This document shows, one piece after another, positions 1-6,700 of a DNA stretch of 21,341 bases; within the stretch, counting starts at the first letter, position 1; the number at the start of each line of letters is the position of its first letter. A program made the translations under genes and the position numbers. Location of the stretch: the IMG/VR virus record IMGVR_UViG_3300044731_001710, positions 1-21,341 of that record; one strand, 5' to 3'. The notes under the pieces were generated by a model that was not told the DNA's origin, made no database searches, and saw nothing but the letters and a program-made list of their open reading frames with translations. The stretch is from a virus.

Positions 1-90
1 TATATAGAGGTGTTTTATAATCGAATTCGTGCTCATTCTGCCCTTGATTATCATGCACCTTTAGAATATGAAGAAAATTATGAAATTTAA
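1..90 (+). CDS. IS3-family transposase OrfB, C-terminal end (partial)
   Basis: The open frame enters from the left edge and encodes 29 residues before TAA. The stretch reading VFYNRIRAHSALDYHAPLEY matches the C-terminus of the DDE integrase domain of IS3-family transposases, where an YN..R.HS.L....P.E(Y/F) signature follows the catalytic glutamate. The catalytic residues lie upstream, outside the window. Whether the element is intact cannot be judged. It lies next to the toxin-antitoxin and recombinase genes, so this edge of the phage genome has been a site of insertion. Confidence 0.8.
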   Translation, partial: YIEVFYNRIRAHSALDYHAPLEYEENYEI

Positions 91-116
91 TAGTCCACTT
101 TTCGGGGATCATACCA
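1..116 (+). mobile_element. 3' end of an IS3-family insertion sequence
   Basis: The window opens inside an insertion sequence. The last 29 codons of an OrfB-type transposase run to the TAA at 88-90. The following 26 bases contain TCCACTTTTCGGGG and reach a CA dinucleotide at 115-116, which would be the outer end of the right terminal repeat (IS3-family ends are TG...CA). The left end and most of the element lie outside the window, so the boundary at 116 is inferred from the terminal dinucleotide and not from a matched inverted repeat. Confidence 0.6.
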
Positions 117-206
117 CCCTTTATTTTAAAAGATAAATTAAAATAGCTAAACAATATATGAATCTAACCGAAGCAAGAAAACACTTTTTCAAATGGAGCT
201 ACATTT

Positions 207-848
207 ATGGATGAATTAAAAGAACTAATTGATAACTATAAAATAGAAAAAATATTTGATTATATAAATAATGATTTATTAAGTTTAAAAGAAATAGAAA
301 AACCTTCAGTTATTATTTATTTTTTTGATAAAAATTTTTATAAAAAATACGCTAATGAATCTGAAGTTTATCTAAACTTTTCCAAATTAAAAACTGAATG
401 TTTTCTTGATAGAGAGAGTAAAACATTTATAACAAATAATCATTTTGATATAAATGGAATTATATTCAAAGATAATAATGATAAAATTATAATTTCATGT
501 TTAAAAAATGGACTTTTAAAAATTCAGTTTAATTATGGAAATGAAAAATCTGAAGAAATAATAGATGAAATAATTAATTTATACAGTAAAAATGATGTAA
601 GAGAATATTATAATAAAATTAATTTTTCTTATAATATAATTGGTATTAAAATAAACGAAACAGTACATAGTAAAAACTCATTAGGCGAAGAGAAACGTTT
701 TAAATGTTCTAGTATTCAAGAAAATAGATTTGATGTGAAACTTGGTTATAATTCTACCAACAGAGACACGAGTAATCAATTTAATGACTATTTAATAAAT
801 GAACTTAGAACAATACTAAATAATCTTAAAAATTATACCAATAGTTAA
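207..848 (+). CDS. Hypothetical protein, 213 aa, extremely AT-rich
   Basis: I do not recognise this protein. It is 213 residues, rich in Asn, Lys, Ile and Tyr, with no signal peptide or membrane segment and no catalytic motif I can identify. The ATG at 207 is preceded by GGAG at 195-198, a good Shine-Dalgarno spacing. It lies about 90 bp beyond the inferred IS end and convergent with the gene at 880-1602. Its codon use is far more A/T-biased than that of the portal, recombinase or bet genes, suggesting a different origin. It could be a host accessory gene or phage cargo; an Asn/Lys-rich soluble protein beside a toxin-antitoxin pair could be a defence or stress gene, but nothing in the sequence shows that. 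Confidence 0.6.
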   Translation: MDELKELIDNYKIEKIFDYINNDLLSLKEIEKPSVIIYFFDKNFYKKYANESEVYLNFSKLKTECFLDRESKTFITNNHFDINGIIFKDNNDKIIISCLKNGLLKIQFNYGNEKSEEIIDEIINLYSKNDVREYYNKINFSYNIIGIKINETVHSKNSLGEEKRFKCSSIQENRFDVKLGYNSTNRDTSNQFNDYLINELRTILNNLKNYTNS

Positions 849-879
849 TCAACAACCATCAGATACGAAGCCGCATTTC

Positions 880-1602
880 TTAAGCTGTCCCGTAAAGTTC
901 AATACATGGCAAACCAAATTCTAGATATTTCTTTGGATAACTTTTATCATAAAATCCATAATAACCCATTACCCACCCAATTTGAACAGATATTTGATTT
1001 ATAATAAACATCATAGATAGACGGTCTCGCCATTCTTTTTTTAAAGCTTTTTGATGTTTATTTAGCAATTCAAAGAAAATATTTTGCGGACAAAAGAACT
1101 TATCTTTATTATAAAAAGATGAATTATAACGAAGAGAATCTAATGAATCGAAAATATCTCTTCCTAAACGTAAAGTTTGAACGACGATACTGCTTGGCGT
1201 ATTGTTTCTTAATTCTGAAAATTGATTTTCTTTTTCTTCTTTAGTTTTATTCTTATGATCAAGTAAAAATTTTGAAAATATTTCATAGGATTTTTCAGCT
1301 TCTGACTCAATAAGTTTTTGAATATGCGGAATTACTTCTAATGATTTTTTGTTGTTAAGATTTTTAGCAACTAAAAATCCCAAATAGGAACAAAGATGTG
1401 CAACCATTATTTCTGGAGTCTGAGCCATTTTTTCTTGTTTTAAAATTTCGGTTAGGTCTTCAACAAAATAGCACAAATTTTTCATAACCCCGTATTCTAG
1501 ATCAACAATACTACTAGAAAGAAGTGTAGGATTTTCTAACTCATCATAGTTAATTGTAGGCAGCATGTTTTTTGGATATTTTGGTTTATGTTCAGAAATC
1601 AT
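880..1602 (-). CDS. Hypothetical helical protein, 240 aa
   Basis: I do not recognise this protein. It is 240 residues, with long predicted helices (roughly residues 30-115 and 165-215) and no evident transmembrane segment. The C-terminal third has several aromatic residues (WVMGYYGFYDKSYPKKY). The ATG at 1602 has AGGA eight bases upstream, and a TATAAT -10 lies at 1628-1623, so it is probably transcribed on its own. It is downstream of, and separated by about 90 bp from, the antitoxin gene on the same strand, and converges with the AT-rich gene at 207-848 with 31 bp between them. Fused or alternative functions cannot be judged. Confidence 0.6.
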   Translation of the reverse strand: MISEHKPKYPKNMLPTINYDELENPTLLSSSIVDLEYGVMKNLCYFVEDLTEILKQEKMAQTPEIMVAHLCSYLGFLVAKNLNNKKSLEVIPHIQKLIESEAEKSYEIFSKFLLDHKNKTKEEKENQFSELRNNTPSSIVVQTLRLGRDIFDSLDSLRYNSSFYNKDKFFCPQNIFFELLNKHQKALKKEWRDRLSMMFIINQISVQIGWVMGYYGFYDKSYPKKYLEFGLPCIELYGTA

Positions 1603-1622
1603 TTCATTAATCCTATGTAGTA

Positions 1623-1628
1623 ATTATA
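1623..1628 (-). promoter_or_regulatory. Possible promoter -10 for the 240-aa gene
   Basis: Reading the minus strand, TATAAT occupies 1628-1623, about 20 bases before the ATG at 1602, giving a short leader that still contains the AGGA ribosome-binding site. A convincing -35 hexamer is not visible at 16-18 bp spacing. A TTGCA-GGA-TGCAA dyad lies further upstream and could be an activator or repressor site. Only the -10 match is directly seen. Confidence 0.4.
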
Positions 1629-1692
1629 TAAACTTCCTTGTTTTAAATTGCATCCTGCAAATTTCACTTTATTTTAAATGTTTAAATAGAGT

Positions 1693-2037
1693 TTAAGCAA
1701 CTTCGCTTTTTTCTATTGCCTTATTTTCAAAATATTGAGGATCTGAATCAATTAAGTTTAATAATCTTAAAGCTGCTCCATTAGGATGGCTCTTGCCATA
1801 TTCCCATGCCTCAACTGTTTTTTTAGATACTCCCAAAAACTCAGCAAAAATAGCTTGAGAAAAGGATAATTTCTCTCTTAATTTACTTATTTCTTTTGCC
1901 GTCATATCTTGTACAGGGTGAATTTTAACACTTGTTACTTTTAGCTTTTTATTTCCTTTTGCGTGATCTAAAGCTTCGTTTAAACCTGACAATATTTCAT
2001 TAAAATATTCATTATTTCTTTTTTGTTTTTTTATCAT
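1693..2037 (-). CDS. higA: HigA-type antitoxin, Xre-family helix-turn-helix
   Basis: The 114-residue protein has a C-terminal HTH (about residues 50-100 from the chosen start). Its reading, LREKLSFSQAIFAEFLGVSK followed by KTVEAWEYGKSHP, is the pattern of HigA/MqsA-like antitoxins that bind the operator of their own operon and neutralise the partner toxin. The frame extends upstream to a GTG at 2049, but the ATG at 2037 has AGG at the right distance, so I use that. It overlaps the end of the toxin gene by 26 bp, toxin first, which is the HigBA order. The two dyads upstream of the toxin gene are its likely binding sites. Confidence 0.85.
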   Translation of the reverse strand: MIKKQKRNNEYFNEILSGLNEALDHAKGNKKLKVTSVKIHPVQDMTAKEISKLREKLSFSQAIFAEFLGVSKKTVEAWEYGKSHPNGAALRLLNLIDSDPQYFENKAIEKSEVA

Positions 2038-2380
2038 TTTCAGCCTCACTTTTAATATTTAAGACGATATCAGCTAATATTTTTTTTTCTGAATTAGAAA
2101 GATTCTCTTTCACACTCTTAGGAAAAAAAGCAATGATATAAATCCGTTCTTTTGATTTTACATCTAAATAAAGAACCCGTAATGATCCGCTTTTCCCTTT
2201 ATTCCCGTCAGAAACTCTAAGTTTCCTTAATCCGTGAGTCCCTTCTATTAAATCGCCAGATTCTGGATCTTCTCGCAATTCTTTTTCGATTCTGCCTTCA
2301 ATCTCTTGAACTTTTAATTTAGAAAATTGTTTATTTAACTTGTCGATAAACGTATTTGACCACACAAAAATTCGTTCCAT
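2012..2380 (-). CDS. higB: HigB/RelE-family toxin
   Basis: The 122-residue protein resembles the RelE/HigB superfamily of ribosome-dependent mRNA interferases. The middle reads GLRKLRVS..GKSGSLRVLYLDV, followed by IYIIAFFPKSVKENLSNSEK, the usual beta-strand core and C-terminal helix of the 'addiction module' toxin branch. The ATG at 2380 is preceded by AAAGGGG seven bases away. The last dozen residues (NDKKTKKK) overlap the antitoxin start, indicating translational coupling. Such pairs on prophages usually act in plasmid or prophage stabilisation or as anti-phage modules; here the role is inferred only from family and position beside the recombinase. Confidence 0.85.
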   Translation of the reverse strand: MERIFVWSNTFIDKLNKQFSKLKVQEIEGRIEKELREDPESGDLIEGTHGLRKLRVSDGNKGKSGSLRVLYLDVKSKERIYIIAFFPKSVKENLSNSEKKILADIVLNIKSEAENDKKTKKK

Positions 2381-2404
2381 GAATTTACCCCTTTAGTCTC
2401 AATT

Positions 2405-2433
2405 AAAATATCCTATTTTTTAGGGTAAGTCAA
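2405..2433 (-). promoter_or_regulatory. Promoter of the toxin-antitoxin operon
   Basis: On the minus strand TTGACT (2433-2428) and TATTTT (2410-2405) are separated by exactly 17 bp, giving a near-consensus sigma70-type promoter. Transcription would start about 2398, leaving a short leader before the toxin ATG at 2380. The spacer is almost entirely occupied by a CCTA-TTTTT-TAGG dyad, so a repressor bound there would directly block RNA polymerase. Confidence 0.75.
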
Positions 2434-2464
2434 CACAAAACCCTATTTTTTAGGGTTTTGTGTT
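2411..2464. repeat. Two operator dyads of the toxin-antitoxin operon, 30 bp apart
   Basis: The outer dyad has perfect 14 bp arms, AACACAAAACCCTA (2432-2445) and its complement (2451-2464), around five T. The inner copy, CCTA-TTTTT-TAGG at 2412-2424, repeats its core exactly 30 bp away, close to three helical turns. The inner one lies between -35 and -10, the outer just upstream of -35. This is the arrangement expected for cooperative autorepression by the HigA antitoxin. The outer dyad has no T-run after it on either strand, so it is not a convincing terminator. Confidence 0.75.
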
Positions 2465-2544
2465 TATTCCATTGTTATTATTATATTAATTATCTAGTTG
2501 GGGTTATTTGCATGGTGTGCCACAAAGCGAATTATATGATTAAT

Positions 2545-3171
2545 TTAAAAATCTTGGTCTATTTCGCCTAATTTTTTTTGTATTAATTTTTTTGCTTTAG
2601 GTCTGAGTTCCCCATTAGGGGACACATAATCGTAAATAGTAGTAGATTTAATGCCTACTTGTTGGCCTATTTCTGAGACTGTTAAATTTTTATCTTTTAT
2701 TAGAGCCATCAATGTTTTTAATTTGGGAATCGTCATTTTAAAAGGAGCACCACCGAACCTACCCCTAGCCCTTGCGGCTTTGAGTCCTGCATTTACTCTT
2801 TCTATCATTAACGCCCTTTCAAATTCTGCCAACGAAGCAAAAACCGTAAACAAAAACTTGCCGTGTGGCGTGGTGGTATCAACTGGTGCCCCTGTTAAAA
2901 CTTTTAGGCTGATTTCTCTTTTATTTAAATCGTTTATAAGCTGGATGAGGTGTTGCAAGTTGCGGCCTAGTCTATCCAAACTATAAACTATCAATATGTC
3001 TCCAGCTCTAAGAGCTTTAAGGCAAGCATTCAAGCCTACTCTGTCCGCTTTTGACCCAGAAACTTTATCTTCGTATATGTTTTCAACGCTTACTCCTGCA
3101 CCTCTTAAAGCATCTAGTTGTAAATCTAAATTTTGATCGGTTGTGCTTACTCTCATGTAGCCTATTAACAT
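2545..3171 (-). CDS. Serine recombinase, Hin/Gin/Pin invertase-resolvase family
   Basis: This 208-residue protein has the full small serine recombinase architecture. The N-terminal catalytic domain starts MLIGYMRVS, with nucleophile Ser9 and Arg7; the active-site SLDRLGR lies at about 64-70; the E-helix FERALMIERVNAGLKAARARG follows at about 117-137; a C-terminal HTH (TVSEIGQQVGIKSTTIYDYV) binds DNA. Length and motifs match functional enzymes. Such enzymes invert tail-fibre cassettes in Mu, P1 and related phages or resolve transposons. It sits directly after the tape-measure gene, where baseplate and fibre genes would be expected. I see no convincing gix/hix-like crossover site in the window, so its substrate is unknown. 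GC content appears higher than in the flanking genes. Confidence 0.92.
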   Translation of the reverse strand: MLIGYMRVSTTDQNLDLQLDALRGAGVSVENIYEDKVSGSKADRVGLNACLKALRAGDILIVYSLDRLGRNLQHLIQLINDLNKREISLKVLTGAPVDTTTPHGKFLFTVFASLAEFERALMIERVNAGLKAARARGRFGGAPFKMTIPKLKTLMALIKDKNLTVSEIGQQVGIKSTTIYDYVSPNGELRPKAKKLIQKKLGEIDQDF

Positions 3172-3320
3172 AGCAAAAATCCTTTCGCTAAACTTGGCAA
3201 TTAACGGAATTTAAAAACAGGTTAAAAAGTCTCGGAAAGCTCTATAAAATCTTTCGTTAACTCATCGGTAATCAAATTTTTTTAAACTGTCAAATTTTAT
3301 GATTAATGAAAGAAAAGAGG

Positions 3321-5897
3321 CTAATCGAATGGGCTGGCTCTGCCAAGATTAAGACCCATAAAAACATTTGAGCTTTCTGATTTGGCAATTGCAGTTGTTC
3401 CATAGGGAGCGTTTAAATCGATCTGGATTTTACCGCTAACTTCGCTAGGTGCGGCTTTCTGGCTTATTGGAGGAATATTTATATTTTGGGGTTGGAACTT
3501 AAAGCTATGTGGCTCTATTCGATTTTTAAAATCAAGGCCTTTTAAGGGATTTTCAATAATGGGGGAAGCCACTTTTTGAGATACCACGGGAGCCATTGGA
3601 GCCGCTAAACTTGGCATAGTCATATTTGCAAATAAGGGTTGGATAGGCTCAATTTTAGGCAAAAACGATTGCCCCATTGATAAATTGGGTAGCTTATCAG
3701 CCTTTTTTATGGCTCCCATAGGAGCATCAATAACATCTTTAAAATTAGATAAATCGAGCTGTGGCTTTATTGTTTGCGTAGGAATTGGGAAGCTATTATA
3801 AGCCACTTTATCAGGTTGCTGTTGGGCTTTTGGCTTGGTTTCAATTCCTAACATTCTCTGGAAATTTTCAAAAGCTTCTCTTAGATAGTCAATAACAGGC
3901 TGAATTTTATCAAGAAGACCTTGAAAAACCGTCGTTAAACCTTCTTTAATATCTAAAATGTACTGTAAAAATCCAGCTTTAGGATTATCCCAAATATTGC
4001 CTAATGTTGTAGAAATCCAATTAAAAACGCTTTTTATAACCTGCCATATATTTTTAAATGATGATGTTAAATAATCATAGTAACTAGTAAACCCAAGCTT
4101 TAAATCGTCCCAAACACCGCAAAAAATGCCTTTCATCCAATCATAAAATTTTATAAATTCAACTAAAGCTACGTTTAAACCTAGTTTAATATCATCCCAA
4201 TATTTTATCGTTACCCAAGATAAACCAGCAATAACGGCAGCAATAGCCATTACAGTTAAACCTATGGGGTTAGCTACTGCCAAAGCTCCTACAAATTTAA
4301 ATGCTGTGCCTATAGCCATTAATGCTTTAAATGCTGCCCCACCAAATAAAATAAAACTTCCCTTGATAGCTAACAAAGAAAATTTAAGGCCACCTAAAAC
4401 AGCCCCTACCGTTAGAATAGCTGAGGATATCCCTGTAAATGCTCCTAAAATAATGCCACCAAAGGAAACCAATTGTCCTATCCATGGGAATTCGACTACT
4501 AAATTCTCAAACTTCGTAATTAATTGTGATAGCTTAGCAAAAGTTTCAGACAAAACATCTAAAAGCCCTGAATTTACAAAAGTGATTTTCAAATTTTCGA
4601 AAGAAGCTTGAAAAGTATCAACTTTGTTTTTGTAACTATCCGCTACCAATTTATATTTATTGTCTAAAACCCCATCGGAATTAGATAAATTATCGGCAGA
4701 TTTCAGCCAGTCGCCTTTTCCTTTGTTACCAAAAGTTACAGTGGCGTGTATGCCCTCTTTCCCAAATAATTTAGTGCTGTGAGCCATGAAGATTTCACTA
4801 GGAAGCGATTCCTTCGCTTTTTGGAAGGTTTCAATAATATATTTCATATCAAATTGACCTTTGATATCAGTCAATTTACTCATATCGAAGCCTAGTCCTC
4901 GTGCCGCTTGTACTTTCTCATTTTCGCCTTTTTTACTTGGTTTTAAATCAATTCCTGCTTTTTCGTATTGTTCTCTTAATGCAGGATTAGCTTTGACCAT
5001 ATTTTTAAAATCGTTGGATTGTGTACGGGCTTCTAACAGTCCAAACATAAAATTCTTTGAAGCTGTAGCCACTTCTGAGCCTTCTATGTCGTTATTACCT
5101 GCACTTGTGATAAAGCTAGCGGCCTGTTCCTTACTAAGCCCCATCAGCTTTGCAATGGGTGCAATAGCCTTCATAGATTGTAAAACGTTTTCTAAGTTAG
5201 CCCCTGACGCAATCTCAAGCTTATGTAAGAATCCCCCTATTTTGGAGTAGTCGAATTCTTCAAACGTATTTGCAACCCCTGATAAAGTCCCTATGCTATT
5301 TAACGGATCAGTTTTTTGAATAGAAAGTTTCGATTGTTGAATAGCAACTTTTGAAATGCTCACAAGCTGGCCTACATCTTCAACACCTTTTCTTGCCGCT
5401 TCACGCATAACTTTTGAAATTTCGGGAAGCCCTACACCCATTTGTTGAGAAAGTTTCTTCGCTTCAATTTCTAAAAGATTTTTAGCACCCGAATTTAAAT
5501 TCGCTGATTCCGCTATAATGTCCACATTTAATTTATAGTCACTTGCCCCATCAAGACCGCTTGTAATTGCAGATGTTAATTTATTACCTAAATCATTAAG
5601 AGGCTGTATATAATCATTGAAGCCATTTTTTAAATCTTTTAAATTAGATCTAAAATCAGAAAACATATTTTTAAACGTGTTCTTAGTTTTAGACCCCATT
5701 ATATCAAGATTAGTACCGAGTTTATTAAAGCCACCGCCTAAATTTTGGAGTTCTTTTCCCAAATTACTTAGCTCATTCATGTTACCGATGTTTTTAATCG
5801 AGTTTGCTATTTGGGAAAAATCCTTTTGAAGCTTGTCGAAGTCACTAGAAAAAGAGTCAATGGTGCTTAATTCTATTTTTAAAGGAATAGTCGTCAT
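3321..5897 (-). CDS. Phage tail tape measure protein
   Basis: The 858-residue protein sets tail length and helps DNA passage. The N-terminal third is helical and Asn/Leu-rich; the middle carries the conserved tape-measure core. Hydrophobic segments at about 480-570 (FGGIILGAFTGISSAILTVG and following) are typical. After them come Trp-containing repeats (YWDDIKLG, VWDDLKLGF, IWDNPKAGF) seen in many tape measures, then a Pro-rich tail. The frame runs back to 5945, but the ATG at 5897 fits best: it overlaps by ATGA the stop of the -1 frame extension of the chaperone, as in lambda-type G-T/H coupling, and it begins with a typical MTTIPLKIEL start. Downstream there are 149 bp and then the recombinase gene. 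Confidence 0.9.
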   Translation of the reverse strand: MTTIPLKIELSTIDSFSSDFDKLQKDFSQIANSIKNIGNMNELSNLGKELQNLGGGFNKLGTNLDIMGSKTKNTFKNMFSDFRSNLKDLKNGFNDYIQPLNDLGNKLTSAITSGLDGASDYKLNVDIIAESANLNSGAKNLLEIEAKKLSQQMGVGLPEISKVMREAARKGVEDVGQLVSISKVAIQQSKLSIQKTDPLNSIGTLSGVANTFEEFDYSKIGGFLHKLEIASGANLENVLQSMKAIAPIAKLMGLSKEQAASFITSAGNNDIEGSEVATASKNFMFGLLEARTQSNDFKNMVKANPALREQYEKAGIDLKPSKKGENEKVQAARGLGFDMSKLTDIKGQFDMKYIIETFQKAKESLPSEIFMAHSTKLFGKEGIHATVTFGNKGKGDWLKSADNLSNSDGVLDNKYKLVADSYKNKVDTFQASFENLKITFVNSGLLDVLSETFAKLSQLITKFENLVVEFPWIGQLVSFGGIILGAFTGISSAILTVGAVLGGLKFSLLAIKGSFILFGGAAFKALMAIGTAFKFVGALAVANPIGLTVMAIAAVIAGLSWVTIKYWDDIKLGLNVALVEFIKFYDWMKGIFCGVWDDLKLGFTSYYDYLTSSFKNIWQVIKSVFNWISTTLGNIWDNPKAGFLQYILDIKEGLTTVFQGLLDKIQPVIDYLREAFENFQRMLGIETKPKAQQQPDKVAYNSFPIPTQTIKPQLDLSNFKDVIDAPMGAIKKADKLPNLSMGQSFLPKIEPIQPLFANMTMPSLAAPMAPVVSQKVASPIIENPLKGLDFKNRIEPHSFKFQPQNINIPPISQKAAPSEVSGKIQIDLNAPYGTTAIAKSESSNVFMGLNLGRASPFD

Positions 5898-6040
5898 TTG
5901 AAATACTCTTTCATTTCGTCCAATAATTCTATTACTTCCCCACAATTTAACTCTAAAATGTCTTTTTTAGACCAATGTAAATTATGGGCAAAATGAATTA
6001 TTATTCGGGTAATTGTGTGTCTTTCAAAACAGGCTTCTTC
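5894..6040 (-). CDS. Frameshift extension (T-part) of the tail assembly chaperone
   Basis: In the -1 frame relative to the gp41-like gene, an open stretch without its own start runs from the slippery region to the TGA at 5896-5894. It encodes 48 residues, including HFAHNLHWSKKDILELNCGE and then an ELLDEM end. The pattern of a Trp, a run of acidic and Leu residues and a helical end matches the T portions of lambda G-T-like chaperones. Its stop overlaps the tape-measure ATG. If joined at the slippery site the product would be about 133 residues. The open frame is seen; translation by frameshifting is inferred from tail-phage practice. Confidence 0.7.
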   Translation of the reverse strand, partial: EEACFERHTITRIIIHFAHNLHWSKKDILELNCGEVIELLDEMKEYFK

Positions 6041-6294
6041 AAAAAACCTTTTAAAACTTCCATGCAACGTCCGTAATCTGTAAAATCTAAATCTATTAAA
6101 TTATCTTTTTTTATTCCACATACACGACTAAACACATCTAACAACGCTTTAGGCGTGTTCATTTTATCGAATTCTAAATCTAGTGCATCACCTAAACTTA
6201 TTCTTTGTATTGTAATTTCATCGACTTCCCCTTCTTTCGTTGTGATGGGGTAATCTAATTTTACGGTTACTGAGCCTCTATTTTTTGTTGTCAT
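6001..6294 (-). CDS. Mu gp41-like tail assembly chaperone (G-part)
   Basis: This 97-residue protein lies between tail tube and tape measure. It reads SVTVKLDYPITTKEGEVDEI and QRISLGDALDLE, which is the Mu gp41 family pattern: an opening beta strand with LDYPI followed by a helix of the 'R...GD' kind. Such proteins coat the tape measure during tail assembly and are not kept in the virion. ATG at 6294 has AAAGGA upstream. Near its end the coding frame contains T_TTA_AAA (6055-6049) and T_TTT_TTG (6046-6040), two -1 slippery heptamers, which give access to the extension described separately. Confidence 0.82.
   Translation of the reverse strand: MTTKNRGSVTVKLDYPITTKEGEVDEITIQRISLGDALDLEFDKMNTPKALLDVFSRVCGIKKDNLIDLDFTDYGRCMEVLKGFLKKPVLKDTQLPE
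6040..6055 (-). promoter_or_regulatory. Tandem -1 translational frameshift sites
   Basis: Reading the minus strand in the chaperone frame, T TTA AAA (6055-6049) is followed two bases later by T TTT TTG (6046-6040). Both fit the X XXY YYZ rule for -1 slippage. Slipping at either enters the frame that is open until the TGA overlapping the tape-measure start. Having two usable sites 9 bp apart is unusual; the lambda-type system usually has one. Confidence 0.7.
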
Positions 6295-6326
6295 GATAAA
6301 ATCCTTTTACTTTTATAAATTTATTA

Positions 6327-6689
6327 TTAAACTTCTGCATGCTTGCAGCCAACAAATTTAACTGAAATTTCGCCCTTTTCCGTATCTGCTTCTACGCCTT
6401 TTTCATTTGTTGAAAAAGCTTGATATAAAGTGAATGTTTTTCCATCTGGTAAATCAAGCGTAATTGTAGCATCTTCAATATCTGCAATATCTTTCAAAGC
6501 TATATCTTTTTTAACAATAACCCCTTCAATAAATGCCGCTGTAGTTTCTCCAGTAAAACCAAGCACGCCCTGATGCGCTAATTTTTCAGTACGTTTTATT
6601 TCTCCACCACCATACTTAAAAGAACCTGTGGCAAAGTATAATTTTCCATTCACTTTTAAAGAAATAACGCCACCTAACATTTTACTCAT
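6327..6689 (-). CDS. Phage tail tube protein, Mu gpM-like
   Basis: This 120-residue protein begins MLGGVISLKVNGKLYFATGS and continues with Y.GG..KR, then PDGKTFTLYQAF, then GEISVKFVG near the end. That order matches the Mu tail tube family: an N-terminal GGxxxxKVxG strand, an alternating beta core and a final 'EGxxxVxF.G' strand. It forms the inner tube of a contractile tail and is encoded directly after the sheath, as in Mu-like phages. ATG at 6689 has AAGGATA eight bases upstream. Length is typical for the family. Confidence 0.85.
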   Translation of the reverse strand: MSKMLGGVISLKVNGKLYFATGSFKYGGGEIKRTEKLAHQGVLGFTGETTAAFIEGVIVKKDIALKDIADIEDATITLDLPDGKTFTLYQAFSTNEKGVEADTEKGEISVKFVGCKHAEV

Positions 6690-6700
6690 TTGTATATCCT

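Noticed and set aside
160-213. 18-codon frame ending at the start of the 213-aa gene
   Set aside because: Very short, no good RBS, and stop/start overlap can be due to chance in AT-rich DNA.
2432-2464. Large dyad read as a terminator of the recombinase gene
   Set aside because: No T-run follows on the minus strand; its core is repeated in the promoter spacer, so it is better explained as an operator.
2651-2986. 111-codon plus-strand frame inside the recombinase
   Set aside because: Antisense to a gene with all catalytic motifs; no RBS or family pattern.
5898-5945. Extended N-terminus of the tape measure
   Set aside because: The added 16 residues overlap the -1 frame extension of the chaperone; the ATGA overlap at 5897-5894 marks the usual coupled start.
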